Assembly (NCBI GenBank): GCA_002082585.1
Contig: CP020563.1
Coordinates: 5,388,001 to 5,452,000 of the forward strand
Source: Kitasatospora albolonga
GTDB lineage: Bacteria; Actinomycetota; Actinomycetes; Streptomycetales; Streptomycetaceae
Length of the DNA: 64,000 bases
Direction: 5' to 3'
Position numbers and translations under genes: made by a program. Of this stretch, positions 38,897 through 48,413 are shown piece by piece. Position 1 is the stretch's first letter. Each line of letters opens with the position of its first letter. Below the pieces are notes generated by a model. It did no database searches. It was not told where the DNA came from and saw only the letters and a program-made list of their open reading frames with translations.

Positions 38897-38948
38897 CCCG
38901 GCACCTCCCCGAACTCCCGGACCCGGCCGGGGCGGTGGAGGTGCCGGG
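38897..38948 (+). terminator. Terminator-like hairpin after chorismate mutase
   Basis: CCCGGCACCTCC (38897-38908) pairs perfectly with GGAGGTGCCGGG (38937-38948); the 28-base interior can form a further GC hairpin. It lies between the convergent chorismate mutase and lipoprotein-like genes and probably marks the right border of the biosynthetic transcript. Confidence 0.65.
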
Positions 38949-38992
38949 CTTCTGCCGACCGTACGGTTCAGGCCACAGGGCCACCCCACCGC

Positions 38993-40051
38993 TCAGGTCA
39001 CAGCACAGCCGTGCCGGGCCCCGGAAGCGGCGGCGAAGGCCGTCAGCAGCCGTTGCGCGTCCTTGCCGCCGACCCTGCTCCGTACGCCCTTCCCGGCATC
39101 CGGCCTCGGGAACTCCTCGAACTTGTAGTACGCCGTATCCAGGGCTCCCCCGCAGGAGCGCGCCCGCACGACCGCGCCGAGCACGCTGCCGGGGTAGCGG
39201 CCGTCCAGGTACTTTTCCTGCTCGGCGGAGGGCCCGTAGTACGCGCGCAGACGGACGTGGTGGCCCTCGCCCCTTTCCGGTCCCCGCAGGGAGCACTCCT
39301 CGGTGAGCGCCCGTCCGGCGGGCTTCTCCGCGGCCGTCGTCAGCCCCAGCCGCTCCGCGTCCCGTGGGCCGACGACGTCACGGCAGGTTCCGGTCGCCCG
39401 GGCGGCGGGGCGCGTCGTCCACCGGGTGCGGTCGACGGCCGAGGGGCGCTGCCCGAGGGCCCCCTCACAGTCGAAGCGCTTCGCCGCGCGGCGGGCCGAC
39501 TCGGTGGTGAACCGGGCCAGTTGGAGGAGCTGCTCGTCGGAGAGCTCCTTGACGTCCTGGCGCGCGGAGGCCAGGACGAGGAGCCCCTTGCCGGGCAGCG
39601 GAGCGCAGTCGACGAGCACCGCCGCATCGGGCGTGAGCCCGGAGGTCGAGAACGAGCCGTTCCAGCCGAATCCGATGGGGGACGCCGAGGCATCCTCCGC
39701 CGCGCCGCTGGCACGGTGTGCCGCCGACGGACGAATGTTCAGTTTGAGCTGGACGCCCTCGAACTTCTCGAGCTCCTCGGACTCCTCGGACCTCTCGCCA
39801 TGGGCCCATGCCGCGCAGTACTCGGTCGCCTGGCCCGTCCAGTCCGCGGTGTGGCCCTTGAAGGCCAGCTCGGCCCCGCCGAAGAACGCGGCGGCCTCCT
39901 CGGCCGCCAGCGATCCCCGGCAGGTGTCGGCCGGGACCCGCGCCGGGCCGTCGTCCCGGAGGCCGAACCCCCAGATGAGCCCGCCGGCGGTGAGCGCCAG
40001 GACGAGCGCCGCCCCGGCCGCCCGGTTCCGTATGTATCGCATGCTTCGCAC
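38993..40051 (-). CDS. Membrane-anchored secreted hypothetical protein
   Basis: A 352-residue protein with an N-terminal membrane anchor or signal (RAAGAALVLALTAGGLIWGFG) and an extracytoplasmic remainder. It has two related halves, each opening with a cysteine-containing segment (DTCRGSLAAEEAAAFFGG; GTCRDVVGPRDAERLGL), so it may be an internal duplication stabilised by disulfides. I do not recognise a named function; such proteins are common in Streptomyces. The GTG at 40051 is favoured by GGGGGAAGG seven bases upstream, with ATG 40042 as an alternative. It is divergent from the NfeD-like gene. Confidence 0.8.
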   Translation of the reverse strand: MRSMRYIRNRAAGAALVLALTAGGLIWGFGLRDDGPARVPADTCRGSLAAEEAAAFFGGAELAFKGHTADWTGQATEYCAAWAHGERSEESEELEKFEGVQLKLNIRPSAAHRASGAAEDASASPIGFGWNGSFSTSGLTPDAAVLVDCAPLPGKGLLVLASARQDVKELSDEQLLQLARFTTESARRAAKRFDCEGALGQRPSAVDRTRWTTRPAARATGTCRDVVGPRDAERLGLTTAAEKPAGRALTEECSLRGPERGEGHHVRLRAYYGPSAEQEKYLDGRYPGSVLGAVVRARSCGGALDTAYYKFEEFPRPDAGKGVRSRVGGKDAQRLLTAFAAASGARHGCAVT

Positions 40052-40191
40052 CGTGCTGCCTTCCCCCGTTGATCTTTCTCGCCGATCAGGCCGAGGACGC
40101 TATCCGATCGCAGTTCGGGCGGGACGAGCGGGTTCTGTTCGGGGTCTGGCGGGTAGATTGGTGGATAAGTCCCCTTGGGGAGGCTGATTCG

Positions 40192-40629
40192 ATGCCGTGG
40201 CTCGTATGGTTGCTGGCCGCCGCGGCGCTGGGCGCTGCGGAGTTCTTCACCCTGACGCTGGTCTTCGGGCTGCTGGCCGGCGCCGCACTGGTGGCCGCCG
40301 TGGTGGCCGGTGTGGGGGTCGGGCTGCTCGGCCAGCTCGTGGCGCTCGGACTGGCGGCGGTCGCCGGTCTCGCCATCGTCCGCCCCGTCGCCCTGCGGCA
40401 CATGGCACAGGCGCCCCTCGTCCACGAGGGCAGCGACGCGCTGATCGGCAAGCGGGCGGAGGTCATGCAGGAGGTCACCGCCACCCACGGCCTGGTCAAG
40501 GTCTCCGGTGAGGAATGGTCCGCCCGGGCGCTCGACGAGAGCCATGTGATCCCGGTGGGAGCGCTGGTGGACGTCATGGAGATCGAGGGCGCCACAGCTG
40601 TCGTGTATCCCCGCGAGCTTCTTCCGTGA
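40192..40629 (+). CDS. NfeD-like membrane protein
   Basis: A 145-residue protein with two or three N-terminal membrane helices (WLVWLLAAAALGAAEFFTLTL; GLLAGAALVAAVVAGVGVGLLG) followed by an OB-fold NfeD C-terminal domain (IGKRAEVMQEVTATHGLV, ARALDESHVIPVGALVDVM). NfeD-type proteins pair with SPFH/stomatin proteins in membrane microdomains. The SPFH gene follows 50 bases downstream on the same strand, the usual operon. GGGGAGG precedes the ATG at 40192; the longer frame to 40069 is not family-like. Confidence 0.92.
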   Translation: MPWLVWLLAAAALGAAEFFTLTLVFGLLAGAALVAAVVAGVGVGLLGQLVALGLAAVAGLAIVRPVALRHMAQAPLVHEGSDALIGKRAEVMQEVTATHGLVKVSGEEWSARALDESHVIPVGALVDVMEIEGATAVVYPRELLP

Positions 40630-40679
40630 ACGGCTGAACACGCAGCGGGAGCAAGGCGGCGGAGGAAGAGGGAGGAAGT

Positions 40680-41789
40680 ATGGATGCGGTTGTGATCCCG
40701 ATTCTTGTGGCGGCGATCGTCGTCGTCTTTCTCGTGGCCGCCACCGTGCGGATCGTTCCGCAGGCGCGCCGTTACAACATCGAACGGTTCGGCCGGTACC
40801 GCCGGACGCTGCAACCCGGCCTGAACTTCGTCCTGCCGGTGGCGGACCGGGTCAACACCAAGCTCGACGTGCGTGAGCAGGTGTATTCGTCCGAGCCCAA
40901 GCCGGTGATCACCGAGGACAACCTCGTGGTCAACATCGACACCGTGCTCTATTACCAGATCACCGATCCCCGGGCGGCGGCCTACGAGGTCGCCGACTAT
41001 CTCCAGGCGATCGATCAGCTCACCGTGACCACCTTGCGCAACGTCATCGGCTCCATGGACCTGGAGGGGACGCTCACCTCGCGTGAGGAGATCAACGCCC
41101 GGCTCCGTGCCGTCCTCGACGACGCGACCGGCAAGTGGGGTATCCGGGTCAACCGGGTGGAGATCAAGGCCATCGATCCCCCGAACACCATCAAAGAGGC
41201 GATGGAGAAGCAGATGCGGGCCGAGCGTGACAAGCGCGCGGCCATCCTGCACGCGGAGGGGGAGCGGCAGGCCAAGATCCTCACCGCCGAGGGTACGAAG
41301 CAGAAGGACATCCTGGAGGCCCAGGGCACCCAGCAGGCCATGATCCTGCGGGCGGACGGCGAGGCGAAGGCGGTGGAGCTCGTCTTCCAGTCCGTCCACC
41401 GCAACAACGCCGACGCGAAGGTCCTGGCCTACAAGTACCTGGAAACGCTCCCGGACCTGGCGAAGAGCGACAACAACACGTTCTGGGTGATCCCGGGCGA
41501 GCTGACCGAAGCGGTCCGGGCCGTCACCAGCGCGTTCGGCGACCGGTCGGCGATGGGCCTTCCCCCGGAAGCGACCGCGCAGCGCGAGGAGGAACCCGCC
41601 GAGGCCGGGACTGCCGGGGCCGCCGGGACTCCGGAGCTCGACGCGGACCCGACGCTCGCCCTGGACGCCGCGGCGGCGGCCAACGAGGTCGCGAAGCAGG
41701 CCGCGGCAGCGGTGAGCGACGCGAAGGCGGAGGCCGAGGCCGTGGGGGAGGCCCAGCTCCCGGGCCGGGGACAGACCCGAGACGGCTGA
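40680..41789 (+). CDS. SPFH/Band 7 (stomatin-like) protein
   Basis: A 369-residue protein with one N-terminal membrane helix (IPILVAAIVVVFLVAATV), then the SPFH core: RIVPQARRYNIERFGRY, RVNTKLDVREQVYSSEPK, TEDNLVVNIDTVLYYQITD. A long charged coiled-coil (MEKQMRAERDKRAAILHAEG, RQAKILTAEG) follows. It ends with an Ala/Glu-rich tail. Stomatin-like proteins form oligomers that organise membrane domains and modulate proteases. GGGAGGAAG stands directly in front of the ATG at 40680. The NfeD gene upstream is its expected partner. Confidence 0.94.
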   Translation: MDAVVIPILVAAIVVVFLVAATVRIVPQARRYNIERFGRYRRTLQPGLNFVLPVADRVNTKLDVREQVYSSEPKPVITEDNLVVNIDTVLYYQITDPRAAAYEVADYLQAIDQLTVTTLRNVIGSMDLEGTLTSREEINARLRAVLDDATGKWGIRVNRVEIKAIDPPNTIKEAMEKQMRAERDKRAAILHAEGERQAKILTAEGTKQKDILEAQGTQQAMILRADGEAKAVELVFQSVHRNNADAKVLAYKYLETLPDLAKSDNNTFWVIPGELTEAVRAVTSAFGDRSAMGLPPEATAQREEEPAEAGTAGAAGTPELDADPTLALDAAAAANEVAKQAAAAVSDAKAEAEAVGEAQLPGRGQTRDG

Positions 41790-42057
41790 GGGTGTGGCCG
41801 GAGGCGACGGCCAGGCCCGCCGGGTCTGCCCGATCCGCAGTGCGGTCCTGGAAGGGGACAGGGGCGGGCGACAGGGCCGAACGGCGAGTGGTCGGCGTAA
41901 GGCCGGACAGCTGCGGAGCTGAGGTACAGGACATAAAGCGGCTATTTTCAGTCAACCTGGCAAATCTCTGGGAACTTGCTCCCCTGCGCCGTGTGAGCTG
42001 CTCGCTTGAGGGTTCGTTCGTATGCGTCGCGCCGTGCAGTGTTGAGGGGAATCAGGT

Positions 42058-43725
42058 ATGTCCAGTCTGAAAGAGAAGCCTACGGCTGCGACTTTCGATG
42101 TTGAGGCCCTTGTGGCGGCCGCGTGGAACGGCGAGATCCGTGTACCGCACTTTCAACGAGGGTTCAGGTGGGCGCGCGAGGATGTTCGACGCCTGTTCGA
42201 CAGCATCGTCAAGGGGTACCCGGTCGGCAGCTTGCTGCTGTGGGAGCGCCCTGCTGTCCAGCAGCAGGTGACTCTCGGTGCCCTGCATTTCGATGCCCCT
42301 GCCACGGATGCGGCTCAATGGGTTGTCGACGGGCAACAGCGAATTACAGCCCTGGCTAACGCGCTGCATCCGTCGGGGCAGTCAGATCAGAAATTCGCCC
42401 TTTCATACAACCTGAAGAACGGAAAATTCATCTCGTCGCCGCCGACTGCTGACCCAATGGTTATTCCACTCCCGATTGTCTTTGATCTTCAGCAAATCTT
42501 GAAGTGGTTCGCCAGGTACCCCGAGATTGCGCAGCACCTTGACGATGCGACGAGTGTGACCAAGCGGCTGCGTCAATTCCCCATCCCTGCATACGTTGTC
42601 AAGCAAGGCAGCCCGGACGCTCTGCAAGAGATCTTCGACCGAATGAACAACTACGGAAAGAGGCTCAAGCGTGCTGAGGTGTTCTCGGCCCTGTATGCCG
42701 GCGAAGAATCGAAGCAGGATGAAACTCTGACCATCGAGAGGATCGGCCAGGGGATCAACGTTGAGAGGCAGTTCGGGACCATTGATGACGACACCATCCT
42801 GAGGGCCATCCTTGCGAGGCGTGGCCCCGATGTGACGCGTGACATCCACCATGAGTTCGATGACGGGAAGGAGGGGCGGGACGCCGCCTTCAAGGCGGGG
42901 GAGGAGGCTCTGCTCCAGGCTGTCAAATTCGTGCAGGAGAAGGCTGGCGTTCCTCATTTCCATCTTCTGCCGTACAGGTTCCTCCTGGTGGTTTTGGCAC
43001 GGTTCTTCGCCCATCACCCTGACCCGGGGCCAGGCGGTCTAGAGGTACTACGCAGCTGGTTCTGGCGGGCTGCTGTAGTGGGGCCGTACATTTTCCGCGG
43101 AAGTGCTACCGGTGCGATGAAGGCGCAAACCTACAAGATCCTTCCCCACTCGACGGAGGAGTCCCTTCGTGGTCTCATCGACGTCGTGGAGCGGTCCGAG
43201 CATGCCATGCCGAACGCTGCTCGCCTGCGGACCAACGAGGGGGCCGGGAAGATTATCCTCTGTTCTCTGTGGGCTCTCGGTCCGCGTGACTTTCTGACCG
43301 GAGACACCATTGAGCAGCCGCGCCTGGCTCGTGTGATCGGAGACTCCAACACGGCAGCCTCGGCCATCAACTACATTATTAATCCCAGGAATGTGGGAAG
43401 CAGTCAACGTCTCTCTGCCAGTAACCGGCTGATCCTGAGCTCGGAGAAATATCCTGCGAACGAGATCGACAGTCTGATTTCCAATCAGCCGATTCACCTG
43501 GGCGATGTCGAGTGGGAATTGGTCCTCGCCTCTCATGCTGTGAACAGGGGAATGGCTCAGCTTCTTGCCTCGGGGAAAGTTGTGGAGTTCCTTCGCCATC
43601 GAGAGCAGATCGTGCAGCAGAATCTGCAGGATTTTCTCAGTGAGATGTGCGGATGGAAGTTTGACAGCGTCGAGCCGCTCCTGGACCAGCTGTCTGCGGA
43701 GGTCGACTCCGGGATGGAGAGCTGA
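42058..43725 (+). CDS. DUF262-domain protein, possible defence nuclease relative
   Basis: A 555-residue protein with an N-terminal DUF262 (GmrS-like, ParB/Srx-fold) domain: VPHFQRGFRWAREDVRRLFD, the YPVGSLLLW segment and the DGQQRITAL motif near residue 92, which binds and hydrolyses NTP in the GmrSD family. IFDRMNNYGKRLKRAEV (about residues 197-213) is the conserved second half of the domain. The C-terminal half is helical; I do not see the HNH motif of a DUF1524 nuclease. Third codon positions contain many more A and T than neighbours, suggesting recent acquisition. GAGGGGAA precedes the ATG. A modified-DNA or phage-defence role is plausible but unproven. Confidence 0.8.
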   Translation: MSSLKEKPTAATFDVEALVAAAWNGEIRVPHFQRGFRWAREDVRRLFDSIVKGYPVGSLLLWERPAVQQQVTLGALHFDAPATDAAQWVVDGQQRITALANALHPSGQSDQKFALSYNLKNGKFISSPPTADPMVIPLPIVFDLQQILKWFARYPEIAQHLDDATSVTKRLRQFPIPAYVVKQGSPDALQEIFDRMNNYGKRLKRAEVFSALYAGEESKQDETLTIERIGQGINVERQFGTIDDDTILRAILARRGPDVTRDIHHEFDDGKEGRDAAFKAGEEALLQAVKFVQEKAGVPHFHLLPYRFLLVVLARFFAHHPDPGPGGLEVLRSWFWRAAVVGPYIFRGSATGAMKAQTYKILPHSTEESLRGLIDVVERSEHAMPNAARLRTNEGAGKIILCSLWALGPRDFLTGDTIEQPRLARVIGDSNTAASAINYIINPRNVGSSQRLSASNRLILSSEKYPANEIDSLISNQPIHLGDVEWELVLASHAVNRGMAQLLASGKVVEFLRHREQIVQQNLQDFLSEMCGWKFDSVEPLLDQLSAEVDSGMES

Positions 43726-43843
43726 TCCGAGGGACAGAGGCGGGCAGCCCGCACCCACCTGAGTGCCACCCGGGCCGAACCCCCTGAGCGCTGTGCTGCC
43801 CCCCGTGGCCGGACCCGCACCCCGGATGGCCGAGAATGCCTGC

Positions 43844-44350
43844 ATGAGCGAAGAGTCGATACGTACGTACCTGGGCACGGTGGAACGGCAGCTCGCCGCC
43901 GACGGATGCGGGCCCCGCTGGGAGCAGTGGGGCGGTTCCCCCGTGCTGATCGGGCGGCGGGCCGACTTCCGGATGCGCTGGGCGGCCACCAAGCTGCACC
44001 TGTTCACCGTCGCCACCGCCGTCCCCGAGATCACGGTGCAGACCGTCGAGGGCTTCACGGCCCAGGCGCTGCGCTACGCCAAGACCAACAAGGGCGGGCT
44101 GCCCGTGGGGTTCCAGACCGGGCTGGCCGTCTTCCCCGTGCTCGTCAGCGACCGGGTGGACCCGGCGGCCATGGCCTGGGCCGAGGAGAAGCAGCGTAAC
44201 CAGTTCGGCTGCTTCGCCCGGCCCGTCGTCGTGGACGCCGCGAACGGCTACGCGGGCTACTACCAGGGCAAGCCGATGGTGGGGCTCGCGTACGCCGCCC
44301 ATCTGATCGAGAAGGGCGACCTGTACTTCCGCTCCGCCCCGGTGGCCTGA
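43844..44350 (+). CDS. YbjN-like conserved hypothetical protein
   Basis: A 168-residue cytoplasmic protein from the ATG at 43844 (MSEESIRTYLGTVERQLAAD). Segments such as DFRMRWAATKLHLFTVATAV, FTAQALRYAKTNKGGLPVGF and FPVLVSDRVDPAAMAW look like a compact alpha/beta domain. The family is common in Streptomyces but I know no function; YbjN-like is a tentative fold label. Another ATG at 43826 is possible. It ends 8 bases from the convergent GH65 gene. Confidence 0.65.
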   Translation: MSEESIRTYLGTVERQLAADGCGPRWEQWGGSPVLIGRRADFRMRWAATKLHLFTVATAVPEITVQTVEGFTAQALRYAKTNKGGLPVGFQTGLAVFPVLVSDRVDPAAMAWAEEKQRNQFGCFARPVVVDAANGYAGYYQGKPMVGLAYAAHLIEKGDLYFRSAPVA

Positions 44351-44358
44351 GTCCCCGC

Positions 44359-47007
44359 CTACCGCCCCGCCGCCACCCCCAGCTCCGCGATCCCCGTCGG
44401 CTTCTCCGGGTCCTCCGCCCGCACCGTCACCCGGACCTTGCGTGCCGTGTCCCCCGGCAGGAACGGGCGCCAGAAGCGGCCGTCGACCGAGGTCTCCACG
44501 GTGGACGAGGCGGGGGCGGGGTCGCTCCAGCGCGGGGTCACCGCTGTGACCCGGAGCGGGTGCGGGCCCAGGTCCACCGTCAGGGACCCCGTCGCCCCGT
44601 CCGGTGACCAGGATGTCGCCGGGGAGCCGTCCACCGCCGCCTCCGCGTACAGGCCCGGGGCCTCGGACGTGGCCGTCACCGGGCGGCAGCGCGCCGCGTC
44701 CGCCGTCGGGGTCAGGTCCGGGCGGCGGGTGGGGAGCACCAGCGCCGAGGTCAGGCGGCGCGGGCCCGCCGCCGTGTGGACCGTGAACGGCGCGCCCGAC
44801 GTCAGGCGGACCGTGCTCGTCCGGGCGCCGATCTCGACCTCGTACGTGGCATCCCGGTACCGCAGCCCCTTCAGCGTGACGCCCTCGTGCAGCTGGGGCG
44901 GCAGCAGCGGGTCCAGGCGCACGCCGTCCTCACGGAGCCTCAGCCCCGTCAGGCCGTGCGTGAAGACCTGGAGGAGCCCGCCCTTCCCGGTCAGGAAGTC
45001 CTCGGCCGGGAAGCCCGACAGCGGGTCCTCGGCACCGGACTTCTCGCCGCGCGCCTCGGAGAACAGGTCGTAGGGGCCCCGCATGAACGGCCGGACCGCG
45101 CGCTGGAGATACGTGTACGTCGAGCAGCCCGGCTCTCCGGTCTCCGCCGCGACGACCGCGTGCACGGAGTCCGTCATCGCCGGGCCGTCCGGATCGGTGC
45201 GGGCCGCGTAGTAGTCGAGCGTGGCGGCGGCCGCGCCGGGCTCCATCGGCCATTCCAGCGGGTACATCAGCAGCACGGTGTCCGCCTGCTTGATGGTCGA
45301 GCCGTTGTAGCCCGCGTACTGGAGGAAGACCTTCCGCTCCGCGTCGTACGGGATACGGAGTCCGTCCGCCACCCGGTTCCAGGCCACGGGCGGCCGGTGG
45401 CCCAGGAGTTGGGCCGCCCGGGTCGCGTTGCGGAGGGCGGTGGCGGCGACGGCGTTGGTGAAGACGGCGTCGTCCACCCCGTTGCTGTACTCGTCGGGCC
45501 CGGCCACGTTCCTGACGGAGTAGCTGCCGTCCGCGTTCGCCGTGGCGCGGGACTCCCAGAACTCCGCGATCCCGCGCAGCAGCGGCCAGCCCCGCGCCGC
45601 CAGCCAGTCGCGGTCGCCGGTGGCGAGGTAGTACTGCCAGACGGCCAGCGAGACATCGCCCTGGAGGTGGTTCTGCGTCAGGCAGTGCGGCGGGTCCCAG
45701 CTCTGGCACTCGGAGTCCATCCGGCCCCGGCTCGCGCTGGTCCAGGGGTAGAACAGGCCCCGGTGGCCGTACTTCTCGGCGTTCGCGCGGGCCGCGTCCC
45801 GGGTGCGGTAGCGGTATTCGACGACCGAACGGGCCAGTTCGGGGCGGGTGGCGAGCAGCCCGGGGAACATCCATGTCTCGGCGTCCCAGAAGATCATGCC
45901 CGCGTAGTTGTCGCTGGTCAGGCCCGCTGGGGCGATGCTGTCGGAGGAGCCTCGGCGGGTGTTGGCGAGCAGCCCGTACTGGGCCGAGCGCAGCCACCGT
46001 TGCAGCTCCGGGCGGCCGTTGACCACCACATCGGCCGACCACGCCTCGCGCCACGCCCGCTCGTTCGCCGCGAAGACCCGGTCCCAGCCGCGCCGGGCCG
46101 CGCGGTGGGCGGCCTCGCGGGCGTCCTCGGCGGGGGTGGGCGAGGTGAGGGCGGTGTCGACGCCGACGTACTTCTCGAACGTGTACGTCCTCCCCTCCCG
46201 TACCGGCGTCGGCTTCGGGGCCGTACGCGACTCGGGGCGCAGCGTCTCCACGACCCCTGAACTGTGCCGCATCGCCTGCGCCACCGCCCCCTCCACGCCG
46301 GTCCCGAGCGTCCTGAACGTGCCGTCCCTGCGCAGCGTGATCCGGCGCGCGCCCCGCTCGTCCAGTCGGCCGGTGACCGTCGCCGTACCGCTCCAGCGCG
46401 GGGTCATCCGCAGGCGTACGGCTCCGGTGTGCACGTCGGAGCGGTCAGCCAGGACCTCGTAGGTCAGGTCCGTGGCCCGGCCGTCCGCCGTCGTCCACCG
46501 CAGTGAGGTGCGGACGAGACCGCAGCTGAGGAAGACCGTCTGCCGGTAGTGCGAGATGCGTCCGGCTGGGGTGTCCGCGCCGAACTTCTCGTTGCCGACC
46601 CCCACCTCGACCGTCGTCCAGCTCGGCAGCGCGGCGATCACCTCGCGGCCCTCGGAGACGGCCTTGTCCCGCGCGTAGAGACCGGAGACGAACGCGCCGT
46701 CGTAGCGGGGCGTGTAGAGGGGCCAGCCGGTCTCCTCACCGGTCGCCGCGTAACCGGTGCCCGCGGCGGGGACACGGTGGCCGAGGTAGCCGTTCCCCAC
46801 GTACGGGTCGTAGCCGTCGGCCTCCCCGAAGCGGGTGGAGGTCAGTGCCCAGCCGGGGTCCTCGCCGTCCGCCCGGCCGCAGGCGGGGACGGCGGAGGAC
46901 GGTGGTGGCGCAGGAGTGGCGGCGACGGCGTGGGGGAGGGGCGGCAGCGGTGCGATCAGGGCGGCCGCGACCAGGGAGGCGAGGACGGAGATGCGCGAGA
47001 GGCTCAC
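44359..47007 (-). CDS. Secreted GH65 enzyme, acid-trehalase-like, with discoidin domain
   Basis: About 882 residues. The N-terminus is a Sec signal (SRISVLASLVAAALIAPLPP) followed by the GH65 N-terminal beta domain, a linker and the (alpha/alpha)6 catalytic barrel. Markers are WDAETWMFPGLLATRPELA, the catalytic-acid motif VAGPDEYSNGVDDAVFTNAV (Glu of PDEY) and the KQADTVLLMYPL segment. The C-terminus has a discoidin/F5-8-type sugar-binding domain (AAVDGSPATSWSPDG). The PDEY is followed by Ser where bacterial phosphorylases have His, so a secreted hydrolase such as acid trehalase is likely. I chose the GTG at 47007 from signal peptide shape; GTG 47052 is possible. Confidence 0.88.
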   Translation of the reverse strand: MSLSRISVLASLVAAALIAPLPPLPHAVAATPAPPPSSAVPACGRADGEDPGWALTSTRFGEADGYDPYVGNGYLGHRVPAAGTGYAATGEETGWPLYTPRYDGAFVSGLYARDKAVSEGREVIAALPSWTTVEVGVGNEKFGADTPAGRISHYRQTVFLSCGLVRTSLRWTTADGRATDLTYEVLADRSDVHTGAVRLRMTPRWSGTATVTGRLDERGARRITLRRDGTFRTLGTGVEGAVAQAMRHSSGVVETLRPESRTAPKPTPVREGRTYTFEKYVGVDTALTSPTPAEDAREAAHRAARRGWDRVFAANERAWREAWSADVVVNGRPELQRWLRSAQYGLLANTRRGSSDSIAPAGLTSDNYAGMIFWDAETWMFPGLLATRPELARSVVEYRYRTRDAARANAEKYGHRGLFYPWTSASRGRMDSECQSWDPPHCLTQNHLQGDVSLAVWQYYLATGDRDWLAARGWPLLRGIAEFWESRATANADGSYSVRNVAGPDEYSNGVDDAVFTNAVAATALRNATRAAQLLGHRPPVAWNRVADGLRIPYDAERKVFLQYAGYNGSTIKQADTVLLMYPLEWPMEPGAAAATLDYYAARTDPDGPAMTDSVHAVVAAETGEPGCSTYTYLQRAVRPFMRGPYDLFSEARGEKSGAEDPLSGFPAEDFLTGKGGLLQVFTHGLTGLRLREDGVRLDPLLPPQLHEGVTLKGLRYRDATYEVEIGARTSTVRLTSGAPFTVHTAAGPRRLTSALVLPTRRPDLTPTADAARCRPVTATSEAPGLYAEAAVDGSPATSWSPDGATGSLTVDLGPHPLRVTAVTPRWSDPAPASSTVETSVDGRFWRPFLPGDTARKVRVTVRAEDPEKPTGIAELGVAAGR

Positions 47008-47127
47008 GGTACGAAGGTAGGGAGACGGCCGCGGAGCCGGGTGGTACGGCACGCCCGCCCGTACGAAGGTGGCGTGAACACGCCCGCCGGATGGCCCTGC
47101 CGACGCCTTGAGCCCCCGATGCGACTC

Positions 47128-48354
47128 TCAGCCCCGTACGTCCCTGACGAAGACCAGCCCGTCCGCCTCCTTCAGGTGCGCCGGGTCCAGGCCGAAGTAG
47201 CCGAACCAGGGCGAGACACGGGGCGCGGGCAGCGGATCGCCCAGGGTGGCGGCCAGACGGCGGGCGTCGATGAGGAAACGGTCCTCCGGCAGCGCGTACA
47301 GGAGGCCCTCCACCGTCTCCGGCGGCGGGGTGTCCACCCCTTGGTGCCGGATCGTGCCGAGGGCCGTGGGGAGGAAGGCGTACGCCGGACCCAGGTGCGC
47401 GCTCACGATCGATCCGGCGCTCCACCACTCCAGCCGCTCACCGCCCATCCGCATCGAACTCTTCTCTCGCTGGAGGTGGGCGTTGTGGGCGAAGGCCAGG
47501 ACCGGGCCGCGTGCGGCGAGGGCGAGGAGGTTCTCGGCCATCATCCGGTCCCGGACGGAGACCAGCCGGGTCATCCGGGCGGGCGTGGTGTCGGCCAGCC
47601 AGGCGTGGTAGCTCAGCAGACCGGTGGCGGTGCGGCCGTGGAGGCGGGCGCGGTCCCAGTCCTCCCGACCGGCCGCCGCGATCAGACGCGGTGCCCGCTC
47701 ATCGAGCAGGGAAACCAAGTCGTGGGCGATGAGGGCGAGTTGTACGGCCTCGGGGGAGCGGCCGCAGGAACGGGACGGGTCCATCAGCGCGGCCGGTCCG
47801 GTCCACCGGTCGTCCGCGCCGAGCAGCTCGTCGAGCGTCTCGGCGGTGCAGGGCAGGAGGCTGCCGGTGGGGCCGTCCGCGAGGCCGTCCGCGTCCGGCC
47901 AGGAGGTGAGGAAGGTGTGCAGGGCGGTGAGCGCCTGCCGGGGGCTCGCGGCGCCCGTCATCTCCAGCGGGGCGTCGAAACCGGCGAAGCGGAGCTGGTC
48001 GGCGGCGGGGCGGCCGGTGTTGTACTCCCTTGCCCAGCGCACGAGTTCGCGGTTGGCGGCGGAGGCGCCGAACCCATGGCTGAACCCGTGTGCCATGGCC
48101 TCGTCCAAGGTGCCGGCACCCGTGGTGACGTACGTGTCCACGAGCAGGCCCGCCAGGCAGTCGCTCTCGACGGCGATCGTCCGGTACCCCTCCTGCTCCA
48201 CGAGTTGCCGGAAGAGTTCGTTGCGTACGTCGAGCAACGTGTCCTCGCCGTGGGTGGGCTCGCCCAGGGCGAGGACATGGGGTCGGGCCGGGAGCAGCTT
48301 CATCACGGCGGAGGCTTCGACGGCATGGGTGAGGTGCGCGATGTCGGTGACCAT
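47128..48354 (-). CDS. Erythromycin-esterase-family protein
   Basis: A 408-residue protein of the erythromycin esterase superfamily (EreA/EreB-like). It has the motif LALGEPTHGEDTLLDVRNEL (catalytic Glu and His near residues 26-29), IAVESDCLAGLLVD, the late His in VLAFAHNAHLQREKSS and LIDARRLA near the end. Members hydrolyse macrolactones or other esters, but most genomic homologues have unknown substrates. The frame opens at 48444, but MVTDIAHLTHAVEASAVMKL at 48354 is the natural start. It is divergent from a MerR-type regulator, which probably controls it and may sense its substrate. Confidence 0.9.
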   Translation of the reverse strand: MVTDIAHLTHAVEASAVMKLLPARPHVLALGEPTHGEDTLLDVRNELFRQLVEQEGYRTIAVESDCLAGLLVDTYVTTGAGTLDEAMAHGFSHGFGASAANRELVRWAREYNTGRPAADQLRFAGFDAPLEMTGAASPRQALTALHTFLTSWPDADGLADGPTGSLLPCTAETLDELLGADDRWTGPAALMDPSRSCGRSPEAVQLALIAHDLVSLLDERAPRLIAAAGREDWDRARLHGRTATGLLSYHAWLADTTPARMTRLVSVRDRMMAENLLALAARGPVLAFAHNAHLQREKSSMRMGGERLEWWSAGSIVSAHLGPAYAFLPTALGTIRHQGVDTPPPETVEGLLYALPEDRFLIDARRLAATLGDPLPAPRVSPWFGYFGLDPAHLKEADGLVFVRDVRG

Positions 48355-48413
48355 GCCTTCAACGGTATCGTTGAACTCTCGATGGAGACTTTTACGCAGA
48401 GGTGCCGTGAAAC
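48355..48413. promoter_or_regulatory. Divergent promoter with CAACG inverted repeat
   Basis: The 59 bases between the esterase-like and MerR genes contain CAACG-N4-CGTTG (48360-48373), a perfect inverted repeat only 6 bases before the esterase start. A MerR-type dimer would bind such a dyad to control both divergent genes. Function inferred from position. Confidence 0.55.

Noticed and set aside
41790..42057. Short plus-strand frame between the SPFH and DUF262 genes
   Set aside because: No ribosome site or protein-like composition; I regard the interval as non-coding leader.
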